A DNA stretch of 64,000 bases from Synergistaceae bacterium (GCA_031258255.1 JAIRNC010000025.1:1-64000), one strand, 5' to 3'; shown: positions 1 to 9,455, counted from the stretch's first letter. Notes: generated from the sequence alone by a model not told the origin. Made by a program: numbers and translations.

Positions 1-12
1 GATAAGGCGGAA

Positions 13-2664
13 ATGACCTATTCCCTGAGAAAAACCAGCGGCGGCAGTTTGGACAATTCTGGCGGCACAGAAGACGTGGTGGAGGGCCAAGGGACAAAAC
101 TTGAGGATGTTTATGACTACACTACGGTTAAATATGAACTCCTCTCGGTCAAAAGCGTTGCTGGGGAAGAAATTTATTTGAATACGTCCAACAATGAAAA
201 AGCCATTATGCGAAATATAGAACTCAGAATTGCTGCTGATGCTTTGCCTGCGAATACATCGGTGGTGGTAAGCGGCGTCATCGACCCGCCGTTCCCTTCT
301 GGAGACTGGGAATTCGTTACATGGCCATTTGCGGTTGACATAGATGGTTTTTCAGGTTCGTCGCTGTCAATATCGCTTGTCATCCCATATCGGGATGAAC
401 AGTTCAACCATCTTGTAATAACAGATCCATCAGTGCTGAAACTATATGTTTATTATGACGACGCCTGGCATGAAGGGTCTATTAACAATATCGACACCAA
501 CGCTAGGAGAATACACGCAGGTATCTCAAAACCTGGCATCGTTGCCATCGCTTTCCCTATGGACAGTGAGCTGAATTCGCAGCGAACCTCAAACGCTGTG
601 GATTTACAGAATATCGTGACCCGTATGGTCAGACGACCTGACGGGGAAATCCCTAAAGAAGGAGACATACTTATCAGGAAACATGACAGCGGAAGATGGA
701 CGCCCGGCCATGTTGGAATAGTGACAGGGGTATCAGAAACAGGGGAGACGCAATATGTCGCTGAGGCGAATCCCCCTCTTAAAGGCGACGGTAAAGTGAG
801 TACACATGTTTACGGCGGCATATTGGGGGTCTTTGGAGGCAATACATATATGGGAGCATTTTACCCGGCTGGAGTTACTGATGCTCAACGCCAAAAAGCA
901 GTCCAGTGGGCAAAGGGGCAAATAGGCAAAAAATATGTAAATATGCGGTATTTCCCTGGTTCCAGATACGGAATGATGCACGAGGACTTCGTTAAAGGCA
1001 ATGTTGAGGAAGCCTTTAATTGCACCGGGCTTGTAGAGGCGGCATACGAATACGGCGCTGGGCTTGATATTGTAAAATCCACACCAGCCAGTCAAATATG
1101 GGTTGATATTCCATCTGAAGGTGTTTGTGTACCTCTTTCCGAAGTGATTGGAAATAAAGAATATCGGGATGCACTTAAAGATAAAGGATTCTGGGAGCTT
1201 GCTTCCGAATGGAATTTGTTTATATTCCCCGAAAATAACCCTGAAGAGGCAGAAAGGAGATTTGCGGAAGAGGCCGATTTAGGAGAGGCATTGACACCGG
1301 CTAAATATTACAGGATACTGAATGCTGCTGCATCTACCCCAGACAACCCTGATCAGGATTTTATCACAGTCACTTTCAAGGTATACCATAACGGCGCCCC
1401 GGTAAAAGACGCGCTCGTGAGCGTATACCTTGACAGCGGAAGAGGTTATCTCGCTGGAAGAGATCGAACCGACGCCAACGGGGAATTCAAGTCCGCGTAT
1501 ATGCCCGGCACTCATTTCGTCGAGGCGCAGAACTCCGACAACACAGCGTCCTCCGCCCTCCGGCAGATCACTATTACATCCGAGACGAATGTGAAACCTA
1601 TATTCCTGGAAAGCATCAACAGCGGCGGGACAACGCCCGGCAACGGCAGCACTCAGTGGTATGACAACTACCAGTCTGCGGCAACTTTCACGATTACCAA
1701 CGCCGATCAGCTCGCCGGGCTGGCGTATCTGGTAAATAACGGAACTGATTTTCTGAATAAGACTGTTTATATCGATAGGGACATTTATCTTACCGGGAAA
1801 GAATGGACGCCGATTGGGACACACCAAAACCTTTTCCGGGGTAAACTCGACGGCAATGGGCACACTATATGGGACATGACGATAACCAGAACAAATAGCG
1901 ACAAGCATGCCGGATTGTTCGGAGCCGTAGGGGCTGAAGGGTTTATCACCAGCCTCAACATGGCGGGTGTTAACATCAACGTCTCATCCGTTTCCGGGAG
2001 CCGCGCGGGAAGCATCGCCGGGTACAGCGCAGGCAGGATAAACGCCTGTGCGTTCGACGGCAGCATTTCCGCTGCCCAATTTGCGGGGGGGGTAGTGGGA
2101 GCGACTGAGGGCGGCTTTGTGGCGAGCTGTTCTACATTTGACAGGCACATCGACAGCGTTTCCGTCTCCGCCCTTATTGCGGGAGGCATTGTCGGCTTCG
2201 ATGGGGGCGATACAGCAATATCGGGATGCAGGGTCAATGGCGCGGTTTTCGCCGCAAACGAGGGCGGGAATGTGGGTAGTATTACATTACGTCCTGGAGT
2301 GTTTATGTCCCTTAGTGGGCCGTTGGCGTGGGCCGGCGGGATCGCTGGGAGTGGTGATGGAGAGATAGAAGAATGCACTTTCAGCGGGTATGTGTTCGCT
2401 GAATTGCATGGATCGAACCCTTACGCTAACGAAGTGAGCGCGGCAGGCGGTGTTGCTGGCTGTGCAAACGGCATAGTGAAGAACTCCCGTTCGTCTGCCT
2501 ATATCTCTGCTTACGCTGATTCTGGCATGGTAATGACTGGTGGCATCGTCGGGCTTATGAATGGTGCCGGCGAAGTATCCGGCTGCGAAAAAACAGCGGT
2601 CTTATCGTCGGCGGGAATAGCACTGGCACAACTGCCAGCGGCCTGGTATATAAGGGCGGTATAA
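13..2664 (+). CDS. Secreted/surface protein: permuted NlpC/P60 (YiiX-like) domain, carboxypeptidase-regulatory-like Ig domain, GLUG-type repeats; 5' end may lie outside window and 3' end appears frameshifted (continues to 2795)
   Basis: Motifs GDILIRKHDSGRWTPGHVGIVTG (His) and later FNCTGLVEAAYEYG (Cys); VYHNGAPVKDALVSVYLDSG..DANGEF; repeats GGIAGSGDGEIEECTFSGYV. Reading frame is open to the window start. The GLUG-like sequence continues in another frame after 2592 to a TAG at 2793-2795. Confidence 0.75.
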   Translation: MTYSLRKTSGGSLDNSGGTEDVVEGQGTKLEDVYDYTTVKYELLSVKSVAGEEIYLNTSNNEKAIMRNIELRIAADALPANTSVVVSGVIDPPFPSGDWEFVTWPFAVDIDGFSGSSLSISLVIPYRDEQFNHLVITDPSVLKLYVYYDDAWHEGSINNIDTNARRIHAGISKPGIVAIAFPMDSELNSQRTSNAVDLQNIVTRMVRRPDGEIPKEGDILIRKHDSGRWTPGHVGIVTGVSETGETQYVAEANPPLKGDGKVSTHVYGGILGVFGGNTYMGAFYPAGVTDAQRQKAVQWAKGQIGKKYVNMRYFPGSRYGMMHEDFVKGNVEEAFNCTGLVEAAYEYGAGLDIVKSTPASQIWVDIPSEGVCVPLSEVIGNKEYRDALKDKGFWELASEWNLFIFPENNPEEAERRFAEEADLGEALTPAKYYRILNAAASTPDNPDQDFITVTFKVYHNGAPVKDALVSVYLDSGRGYLAGRDRTDANGEFKSAYMPGTHFVEAQNSDNTASSALRQITITSETNVKPIFLESINSGGTTPGNGSTQWYDNYQSAATFTITNADQLAGLAYLVNNGTDFLNKTVYIDRDIYLTGKEWTPIGTHQNLFRGKLDGNGHTIWDMTITRTNSDKHAGLFGAVGAEGFITSLNMAGVNINVSSVSGSRAGSIAGYSAGRINACAFDGSISAAQFAGGVVGATEGGFVASCSTFDRHIDSVSVSALIAGGIVGFDGGDTAISGCRVNGAVFAANEGGNVGSITLRPGVFMSLSGPLAWAGGIAGSGDGEIEECTFSGYVFAELHGSNPYANEVSAAGGVAGCANGIVKNSRSSAYISAYADSGMVMTGGIVGLMNGAGEVSGCEKTAVLSSAGIALAQLPAAWYIRAV

Positions 2665-2837
2665 TCGCTTATAACTATGACGTAGACACGTCGGTGTCCG
2701 GCAACGAATTCAGCCAGAGCGGCACGTTGGTGGAATACGGGATAGGCTATGATGACGGGCCTCCCAGCAACAGGGGCTGCCGGGTCAATCCATAGCTGGA
2801 AATGGCAGGCAAGACAAACCATTCGCGTTAACAGAAG

Positions 2838-2874
2838 CTACCGGCCCTCGTCGCCTAAAGACGGGGGCCGGTAG
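2838..2874. terminator. Hairpin, possible bidirectional terminator between convergent genes
   Basis: CTACCGGCCCTCGTC gcctaaa GACGGGGGCCGGTAG: 15-bp stem with one T/G wobble, 7-nt loop. Confidence 0.5.
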
Positions 2875-2905
2875 ATGTAGGGGCGCGCATTGCGCGTCCG
2901 CACCG
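2875..2905. repeat. REP-like palindrome (GTAGGGGCGCGCATTGCGCGTCC)
   Basis: GGGCGCGCA/TTGCGCGTCC imperfect palindrome; shares the GTAGGGGCG head with hairpins near the RAYT at 11.3-11.95 kb. Confidence 0.4.
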
Positions 2906-2915
2906 ACAAACCTAA

Positions 2916-4064
2916 CTAAAACGCCGCTCTGTAAACCTCCAGCACCTGCTGCGCTGTATACGGCCTCGGGTTTGGCGCGCCGACGGACTCCTCTGTGGCC
3001 TCTTTTGCGAGTTCCTCGAGATCCTTGAATTTCGCCCCAGCCTCGGCCAGACCGCTCGGGATGTCTATTTCACGGTTGGTGTTGACGATGAAGCGGATGA
3101 ACGACTCGCAGTTCTCGCGCTCCGAATGCCACGCTTTGCCAGCGCCGACCGCGACGGCCAGATCCGAGTAGCGGCCGGCGGCGTAATCCATGTTGTACTT
3201 AACGACGTGCGGGAGCAAAATGGCGTTGCAGAGCCCGTGAGGGAGGCCGTACTTACCGCCCAGGGGGTGGGACATCGCGTGGGTGAGCCCCAGCCCGGCG
3301 TTGTTGAACGCCGTCCCGGCCAGGAAGCTCGCGTAGCACATGTTTTCCCGCGCGTCCATGTCAGCGCCGTTCTTCACGGCGTCGCGGAGGCTGCTCGCGA
3401 CCAGCTCCGCGGCCTTGTAGGCCTTTGCGTCCGTCACCGGTGTGGCGTTCTTGGACGCGTAGGCCTCGACGGCGTGGGAGAACGCGTCCATGCCTGTCGC
3501 GGCGGTGAGGGCCGGAGGCATCGAGAGCATCATTTCCGGGTCGTTCACGGATACGTTCGGCGTCATGTGCCAATCGACGATGGTGAACTTGGAGTGGTCG
3601 TCCTCGTCCGTGATGACGGCGAACTGCGTCACCTCGCTGCCGGTTCCGGCGGTCGTGCTTATTGCGATAAGGGGTGGCATGGCGCGCTTGGATTTGTCCG
3701 TACCCTCATAGTCGCGGATACGGCCGCCGTTCGTGGCGAGCAGCCCTATGCCCTTGGCCGTGTCTATCGCGCTGCCGCCGCCAACGGCGACGATTATGTC
3801 GCACCCGCTGTCGCTGTATCGCGCGGCGCCCTTCTCCACGACCGATGCTGTCGGGTTGGGGATCGCCTCGCAGAATGGCCGCGCTTCCAGCCCCTCTGCC
3901 GCCAATATGTCTGAAATCTGCTTTGCCTGGGCCTCGCCCACGCTGCCCTCCGAGGCCACGACGAAAGCCCTCGTCCCATGAAGTATTACGGCCTCCCGGC
4001 CGACGGAGCTGACGGAGCCCCTGCCGACCAGGTTGAGCATCGGGATATAGTATCGACAATTCAT
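2916..4064 (-). CDS. Iron-containing alcohol dehydrogenase (1,3-propanediol dehydrogenase / PduQ-like)
   Basis: VGGGSAIDTAKGI, TTAGTGSEVT, TGMDAFSHAVEAY, GLTHAMSHPLGGKYGLPHGLCNAILLPHV. Confidence 0.92.
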   Translation of the reverse strand: MNCRYYIPMLNLVGRGSVSSVGREAVILHGTRAFVVASEGSVGEAQAKQISDILAAEGLEARPFCEAIPNPTASVVEKGAARYSDSGCDIIVAVGGGSAIDTAKGIGLLATNGGRIRDYEGTDKSKRAMPPLIAISTTAGTGSEVTQFAVITDEDDHSKFTIVDWHMTPNVSVNDPEMMLSMPPALTAATGMDAFSHAVEAYASKNATPVTDAKAYKAAELVASSLRDAVKNGADMDARENMCYASFLAGTAFNNAGLGLTHAMSHPLGGKYGLPHGLCNAILLPHVVKYNMDYAAGRYSDLAVAVGAGKAWHSERENCESFIRFIVNTNREIDIPSGLAEAGAKFKDLEELAKEATEESVGAPNPRPYTAQQVLEVYRAAF

Positions 4065-4086
4065 GACAAATTGATACCCCCCTATC

Positions 4087-4115
4087 TTGAAGTACCGCTA
4101 CGGTGTGCGTATAAT
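4087..4115 (+). promoter_or_regulatory. Predicted sigma70 promoter for pduS-pduT
   Basis: TTGAAG - 17 bp - TATAAT in the divergent intergenic region. Confidence 0.6.
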
Positions 4116-4204
4116 ATCATGAAGCACTGACGGATACAAACCTAAAGAGGGGTTGATTCATCCCGACGCGGCCCAAGCGAGAGTCGGCCCTTCCTCTTAA
4201 GGGA

Positions 4205-5563
4205 GTGAATGTTTTGGACGTTCTCGAGAAGGTCAAGGCGGCCGGCGTCATCGGCGCGGGAGGCGCTGGTTTCCCGACCCACGTGAAGCTCAACTCCACC
4301 CCTGAGTACCTGATAGTGAACGGGGCGGAGTGCGAGCCGTTGCTTCGCGTGGATCAGCAGCTGGGCGCCATGTACGCGGACGAGCTGCTGGAAACGCTTG
4401 AGACGCTGAGGGCCGGGTGCGGCGCGAGACGGGCGATTTACGCGCTCAAGGAGAAGTACCACGACGCGGTCGACGCGCTCGGCGCAGACATTCACAGGTA
4501 CCCTGACATAGAAATGCGGATGCTCCGCAATACATACCCGGCCGGCGACGAACAGGTGCTGGTATACGAGACCATCGGGCGCGTCGTCCCGGAGGGAGGG
4601 ATCCCGATCGCGGTGGGCGCCGTCGTCCTGAACGTCGAGACGCTCTATAACGTTTCGCGCGCCCTCTCCGGCCTGCCGGTCACTGAGAAGTTCGTCACCG
4701 TGGGGGGCGCCGTAAAATCCCCCTCCACGGTCAAATTCCCGATAGGAATCACGATCCAGGAGGCCATCGACTACTGCGGAGGCCCCGTTGCGAATGACTT
4801 CGCCGTGATCGACGGCGGCCCCATGATGGGCAAGCTGACGGCGCCGGAGTCCCCGATAACGAAGACGACAAAGGGTCTGCTCGTCCTCCCGAAAGATCAC
4901 CCCTGGGTCGTGGCCAAGGGCAGGGACATGGCGCGGATGCTGGGCATGGCGAAGATCTCGTGCTGCCACTGTATGCTCTGTACCGAGGTCTGCCCGCGAA
5001 ACCTCCTCGGGCACAAGCTGCGCCCCGATAAGATGATGCGGCTGGCGTCGTACAACACGACGGCAGAGAAGGACGCAGCGGCTACGGAGGCGTTCCTGTG
5101 CTGCGAGTGCGCGCTCTGCGAGCTGGGCTGCGTGATGGGGCTCCAGCCCTGGAAGCTGCATCAGGAGCTTAAGCGCCGCCTCGGGGGGCTGGGGATCAAA
5201 AACCCGCACAAGGACGCCCCGAAGGCAGCCGCCAAGTTCCGCGAGTTCAAGCTCTACCCTGTTCAGAAGCTAATTCGGCGCGTCGGAGTGACGGCCTACG
5301 ACGTCCCGGCGCCGTTCAGGGGCGCTTACGATGCCCCCGTCAAGCTGGTGACCCTCCCCCTGAAACAGTCCCTGGGCGCCCCGTCGAAGCCATGCGTCAC
5401 CTGTGGCGGCGCCGTGAGCAAGGGGGATCTTGTGGCGGAAATCCCGGAAGGGGCGCTGGGGAGCAGGCTGCACTCGCCGGTTGACGGGCATGTGCTGCGC
5501 CTGGACGATAAATCTATCACGATCGAGACGGCACAGGAATCGACGAGGGGGCGACTGAATTGA
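4205..5563 (+). CDS. pduS: PduS/RnfC-like flavin and Fe-S protein, microcompartment cobalamin-reductase type
   Basis: VLEKVKAAGVIGAGGAGFPTHVKL; two ferredoxin motifs CCHCMLCTEVCPR and CCECALCELGC; GTG start; followed directly by a BMC shell gene. Confidence 0.85.
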   Translation: MNVLDVLEKVKAAGVIGAGGAGFPTHVKLNSTPEYLIVNGAECEPLLRVDQQLGAMYADELLETLETLRAGCGARRAIYALKEKYHDAVDALGADIHRYPDIEMRMLRNTYPAGDEQVLVYETIGRVVPEGGIPIAVGAVVLNVETLYNVSRALSGLPVTEKFVTVGGAVKSPSTVKFPIGITIQEAIDYCGGPVANDFAVIDGGPMMGKLTAPESPITKTTKGLLVLPKDHPWVVAKGRDMARMLGMAKISCCHCMLCTEVCPRNLLGHKLRPDKMMRLASYNTTAEKDAAATEAFLCCECALCELGCVMGLQPWKLHQELKRRLGGLGIKNPHKDAPKAAAKFREFKLYPVQKLIRRVGVTAYDVPAPFRGAYDAPVKLVTLPLKQSLGAPSKPCVTCGGAVSKGDLVAEIPEGALGSRLHSPVDGHVLRLDDKSITIETAQESTRGRLN

Positions 5564-6114
5564 GCAACAGCAGAGCGATCGGGCTGGTCGAATATAAATC
5601 TGTCCCAATAGGGATTGAATCCGCAAACGCGATGCTGCGGGAGGCTGACGTGGAACTGCTCTTCTCCAGCCCCATCTGCCCTGGCAAGTACGTGTCCATA
5701 GTCGAGGGGACGGTTGACGCGGTGCGGCGTTCGTTGGCCAAGGCGGAGCGCGTCGGCGGCACGTTCCTGCTGGATCTCCAGTTGATTTTGAACCCGAACG
5801 AACAGGTGCGGCCCGCGATAACAGGGACCACGGCGGTCGACGCCGTGGAGAACGTGGGCGGCGTCGAGACGATGGGCGCGATCGCGTCCGTGAGGGCGGC
5901 AGATTTAGCGGCCAAGTCGTCGAACATAAAGCTCATAGAGGTGAGGATCGCGCGCGGGCTCGGGGGCAAGAGCTTCGTCCTCTTCTGCGGCGAGCTGGAG
6001 AGCGTCAAAAACGCCGTGGCGGTATGCCAGCGGGAGATCGGCGAGGAGGGCGGCATCACCAGCACCACGGTCGTCTCGTCCGTGCATCCGCAGCTCGTCC
6101 CGTTCCTGTTTTGA
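5560..6114 (+). CDS. pduT: Tandem-BMC-domain shell protein, PduT-like
   Basis: AIGLVEYKSVPIGIESANAML.. then VGGVETMGAIASVRAADLAAKSSNIKLIEVRIARGLGGKSFVLFCGE; SSPICPGKY Cys as in PduT; overlaps pduS stop, TTG start. Confidence 0.88.
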   Translation: MSNSRAIGLVEYKSVPIGIESANAMLREADVELLFSSPICPGKYVSIVEGTVDAVRRSLAKAERVGGTFLLDLQLILNPNEQVRPAITGTTAVDAVENVGGVETMGAIASVRAADLAAKSSNIKLIEVRIARGLGGKSFVLFCGELESVKNAVAVCQREIGEEGGITSTTVVSSVHPQLVPFLF

Positions 6115-6155
6115 CGAGACGCCGCGTGGGCGCGTCGAACGCGCTGTTCGCCAAG

Positions 6156-6653
6156 ATGACGATGTCGAGGCGGGCTTGCGACAGGTGGCTTGAAAGCCCA
6201 ATACGCCACGCCTGTGACTACGCCGACTGGCACGACATGAACCCGAGGGCTGCGGCTCTCGACCTGGACGACCCGGGCGCGGAGCTCGATTACATGTCGG
6301 TGAACGAGTACCTTGAGACGCTGGCTGACTCCTCAGGGTTCTTCTGTTGCGAGTACGACGATGACGAGGGCGCGTTCTTCATAGCTGACGCTCAGATGGG
6401 CAGCGCTATGTCGGCGATCTCCCGCCTGGCCGCGTTACTGGCGGCCCTTCGAGGCGCGGAGGCGTTCAAGGACGACGACGGGCCGAGCTTCATATACGTA
6501 TTCCCGGCCACAGGTGCAGGCGACCCGGACGCGCTCCTGCGGATACGCAAGGGCGCGTCCGGGTTCCTGCCCGTAAGCGACTCGTCGCCCGACGTCCTCT
6601 ACTTCATAAACGAGGCCGAGGAGTTCATCGAATCCCTCGCGGAGGACGAGTAG
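6156..6653 (+). CDS. Uncharacterised acidic protein downstream of pduT
   Basis: Intact ORF 42 bp after pduT on the same strand; MTMSRRACDRWLESP..YEYDDDEGAFFIADAQMG..FIESLAEDE; family not recognised. Confidence 0.6.
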   Translation: MTMSRRACDRWLESPIRHACDYADWHDMNPRAAALDLDDPGAELDYMSVNEYLETLADSSGFFCCEYDDDEGAFFIADAQMGSAMSAISRLAALLAALRGAEAFKDDDGPSFIYVFPATGAGDPDALLRIRKGASGFLPVSDSSPDVLYFINEAEEFIESLAEDE

Positions 6654-6663
6654 GGGCTACGTA

Positions 6664-7371
6664 TTATGCTTGCGCCATCTCTATCGCGAGGACGTGGGCC
6701 AGGCCGTCCGGCGTTATGACGACGTCCTCCCCAATCACCTCAAGGGCGTCGCGTTCTGTCAATTTGACACCGCCGATATCGGCGTTTCCCTCTATCAGCA
6801 CGATGTATGCCTGGCGGCCCGGGGCGACCTTGAGGGTGGCTGATTCTCCGTCTCGCAGGAACGTCGCCTGCATGTTTATGTCCGCGTGGACGCGTATCGG
6901 CGCGGAGGACTTTTCGTCCCCGTTCCGTGCCGCGATGGAAAGCCACTTGCCCTCACGCTCCGCGAACTCGAAACGGACGCTGCCGTAGTTCGGCCTGTAC
7001 CCTTCGGCGTCAGGCAGTATCCATATCTGCAAAAACCTCAGTATGCCGCCGCCCTTGTTGTATTCGCTGTGCCTGACGCCTGTGCCGGCGCTCATGTACT
7101 GTGCCATGCCGCGAGTCAGGGTTTCCTCGTTCTTCATGCTGTCGGCGTGCGTGAGCTCGCCGTCGACGACGTATGAGATTATCTCCATGTCCCTGTGGGG
7201 GTGAGTCCCGAACCCCTCGCCCGGCTGAACGGTGTCGTCGTTGAGTACCCTGAGCGCGCCAAACTGCATGTTCTTCGGATTGTAGTACTGGTCGAAGGAA
7301 AAGTGGAAATGGCTGTTCAGCCACCCGTGATCAGCCCGCCCCATCTTCTTGCTGTCGACGTAACGCAACAT
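6664..7371 (-). CDS. Pirin family protein (YhhW-like)
   Basis: GWLNSHFHFSFDQYYNPKNMQFGALRVLNDDTVQPGEGFGTHPHRDMEIISYVVDGELTHADS..GTGVRHSEYN. Confidence 0.92.
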   Translation of the reverse strand: MLRYVDSKKMGRADHGWLNSHFHFSFDQYYNPKNMQFGALRVLNDDTVQPGEGFGTHPHRDMEIISYVVDGELTHADSMKNEETLTRGMAQYMSAGTGVRHSEYNKGGGILRFLQIWILPDAEGYRPNYGSVRFEFAEREGKWLSIAARNGDEKSSAPIRVHADINMQATFLRDGESATLKVAPGRQAYIVLIEGNADIGGVKLTERDALEVIGEDVVITPDGLAHVLAIEMAQA

Positions 7372-7458
7372 ATTGACCGCCTCGCTAACGAATCAGAATG
7401 TGGTTCGACTGCCTGCACGGACAGTATCAGCTAAAACGCGATATTACAACAGCATAAT

Positions 7459-8616
7459 CTACTGGTTAAGCGGTTGTGACGCTGCCCCATCCATAATTTC
7501 GGCTATAGCCCGGTTCCTGCGGTCCCTGAGCCAGGCGCCGAGGCGCGGGCCGCGAAGGCCGTCCGGCGCGTCGGATGCTTTTACGCTTTGTATCGCGCCT
7601 TCGATCTCGCGCGCCCTTTCCAGCAGGGGCGGCAACTGGCCGCACACGGACAGGATCACGGCGCCGAAGCCGTCCAGTCCGATTGGGTGGCGGATCAGCC
7701 GCTCCGTGAGATCCCGTATCGCGTCGGGGTCGTACGTTTCGAACGCCCTCTCGCGCCAGGATTCCGCGAAGAGCGCGCAGTGGCGCCAGGCCCGGGGCAG
7801 CTTGCGGGCAAGCGGGCTCCATTGCGGCGCCGTTCCGCAGGCTAACGCCGCGAAGCGTATTTCGGGGCGTTCCGTGAGCGCTGCGGCACGATCCAGCGCG
7901 TCCATCCTCCGGCAGAACGCATCACGGTCCGCGCCGGGAGGCGAGAGGATAGCCGGATATACGGCGTCCAGCAGCCCCGCGGCGTCAAGACATACGAAGA
8001 ACACGGATGGCTTGTGACACGACAGGGCCAGCCTGAGCTCGTTTGCAAGGCGCTCCGCCGGTTCGTCTGCCAATTCGTCGCGGCAAGCGGCCATGAGGCG
8101 GATCGTTCCTGGCTCTATCCGGAAGCTGAATTGCGCCGCCTGCCGCGCGGCGCGGAGCGCCCGCACGGGGTCATCCGCGAAGCGCTCCGAGACCGCCCTT
8201 ATGACGCCGTTCCGCAGATCCTCCAGCCCTCCGTAAGGGTCTACGAACGCGCCAGTCTCCAGGTCTACGGCCATCGCGTTGACGGTGGTGTCTCGTCTTT
8301 CCAGATCACGCTCTATGGTCACGTGCGGAGAGGGCGCCGCGTCAAAGCCACGATACCCCCTGCCGGTTTTGGTCTCGCTCCTCGCCAGGGAGACGTCGCA
8401 CGTACTTCGCGCTATTTCGAGGAGATAGACGGGAAAGCGGCCGGTCTTAAACGCTCCGGGGAAGGCCGCGTTAAAGGCGTTCTCAGTGACGCCGGTCACG
8501 ACATAGTCCTTGTCGCGCCCTAAAGCGCCCATCTGCCGGTCGCGCACCCAACCACCCACGACGTAGGCGTGGCCCCCGATTTGCTTTACCCTGCTAACGA
8601 ACTCCGTCTCTTCCAT
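7459..8616 (-). CDS. CCA-adding enzyme / poly(A) polymerase family nucleotidyltransferase
   Basis: YVVGGWVRDRQMGALGRDKDYVVTG; RRDTTVNAMAVDLETGAFVDPYGGLEDLRNGVIRAV; start reassigned to ATG 8616 from the longer ORF. Confidence 0.85.
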   Translation of the reverse strand: MEETEFVSRVKQIGGHAYVVGGWVRDRQMGALGRDKDYVVTGVTENAFNAAFPGAFKTGRFPVYLLEIARSTCDVSLARSETKTGRGYRGFDAAPSPHVTIERDLERRDTTVNAMAVDLETGAFVDPYGGLEDLRNGVIRAVSERFADDPVRALRAARQAAQFSFRIEPGTIRLMAACRDELADEPAERLANELRLALSCHKPSVFFVCLDAAGLLDAVYPAILSPPGADRDAFCRRMDALDRAAALTERPEIRFAALACGTAPQWSPLARKLPRAWRHCALFAESWRERAFETYDPDAIRDLTERLIRHPIGLDGFGAVILSVCGQLPPLLERAREIEGAIQSVKASDAPDGLRGPRLGAWLRDRRNRAIAEIMDGAASQPLNQ

Positions 8617-8659
8617 GCGCCATATTTTACAGTATAATGCTTGGTGAGCGGCTGGGGAG

Positions 8660-9400
8660 ATGATTGCTCTGAAACTGGTAATAGACACGCACACGCACAC
8701 GATAGCGAGCGGACATGCCTTTTCGACGATACAGGAGATGGCGTCTGCCGCGGCCGGCAAAGGGCTGCGCATGATCGCCACCACAGACCACGGCCCGGCG
8801 ATGGAGGGCGCGCCTGTCGCGATGTTTTTCTCCGCGCTGAACCTGCTTCCCGGTGTGATCGGCGGCGTACGCGTCCTTCGGGGCGTGGAGGCCAATATCA
8901 TTGACTACGAGGGTAGGCTGGATCTGCCGCAGGGTATATTGAAGCGGCTGGATTTCGTGATGGCTGGTTTCCACGAGGTCGTGCTGCCGCCGTCAGGCGA
9001 CATGGGGAAAAACACGGAGGCGCTGATCAGGGTGATCGCGAACCCTTGCGTGGATGCGATATCCCACCCCGGAAACCCTGGCTACCCCATAGACATACCG
9101 GCGGTGGCGCGGGCTGCCAGCGAGTACGGCAAATTGCTTGAGATAAACAACAACTCCGTCATGGTTCGGCCCGGCAGCGAGGAGAACTGCCGCAGGATAG
9201 CCGCCTCATGCCGCGATCTGGGGATCCCCGTTGTCTGTGGCAGCGACGCGCACGTGAGCTTTGGCGTGGGCTCTTTTGATCACTCTATAAGCATATTGAA
9301 GAGCGTGGGCTTTCCGGAGAAGCTCGTCCTCAACACGTCAGTCAGCAAAATGGCGAAGTTTTTGAATGATAAACGCAAGAGATTGTCTTTAACGGTGTAA
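8660..9400 (+). CDS. PHP-domain phosphatase/hydrolase (YcdX-like)
   Basis: VIDTHTHTIASGHAFSTIQEM; ATTDHGPAM; RGVEANI; DFVMAGFHE; ISHPGNP; CGSDAH. Confidence 0.9.
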   Translation: MIALKLVIDTHTHTIASGHAFSTIQEMASAAAGKGLRMIATTDHGPAMEGAPVAMFFSALNLLPGVIGGVRVLRGVEANIIDYEGRLDLPQGILKRLDFVMAGFHEVVLPPSGDMGKNTEALIRVIANPCVDAISHPGNPGYPIDIPAVARAASEYGKLLEINNNSVMVRPGSEENCRRIAASCRDLGIPVVCGSDAHVSFGVGSFDHSISILKSVGFPEKLVLNTSVSKMAKFLNDKRKRLSLTV

Positions 9401-9455
9401 TTGGCGGACGAACGTCTGTGGGCAGCGGCGACAACATACAACGGGGGGCCTTGAA

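Noticed and set aside
3126-3914. 262-aa + strand ORF antisense to the alcohol dehydrogenase
   Set aside because: Arg/Val/Gly-rich shadow ORF without motifs; the - strand dehydrogenase is clear.
4142-5209. 355-aa - strand ORF antisense to pduS
   Set aside because: Shadow ORF; the pduS frame contains ferredoxin-type Cys motifs.
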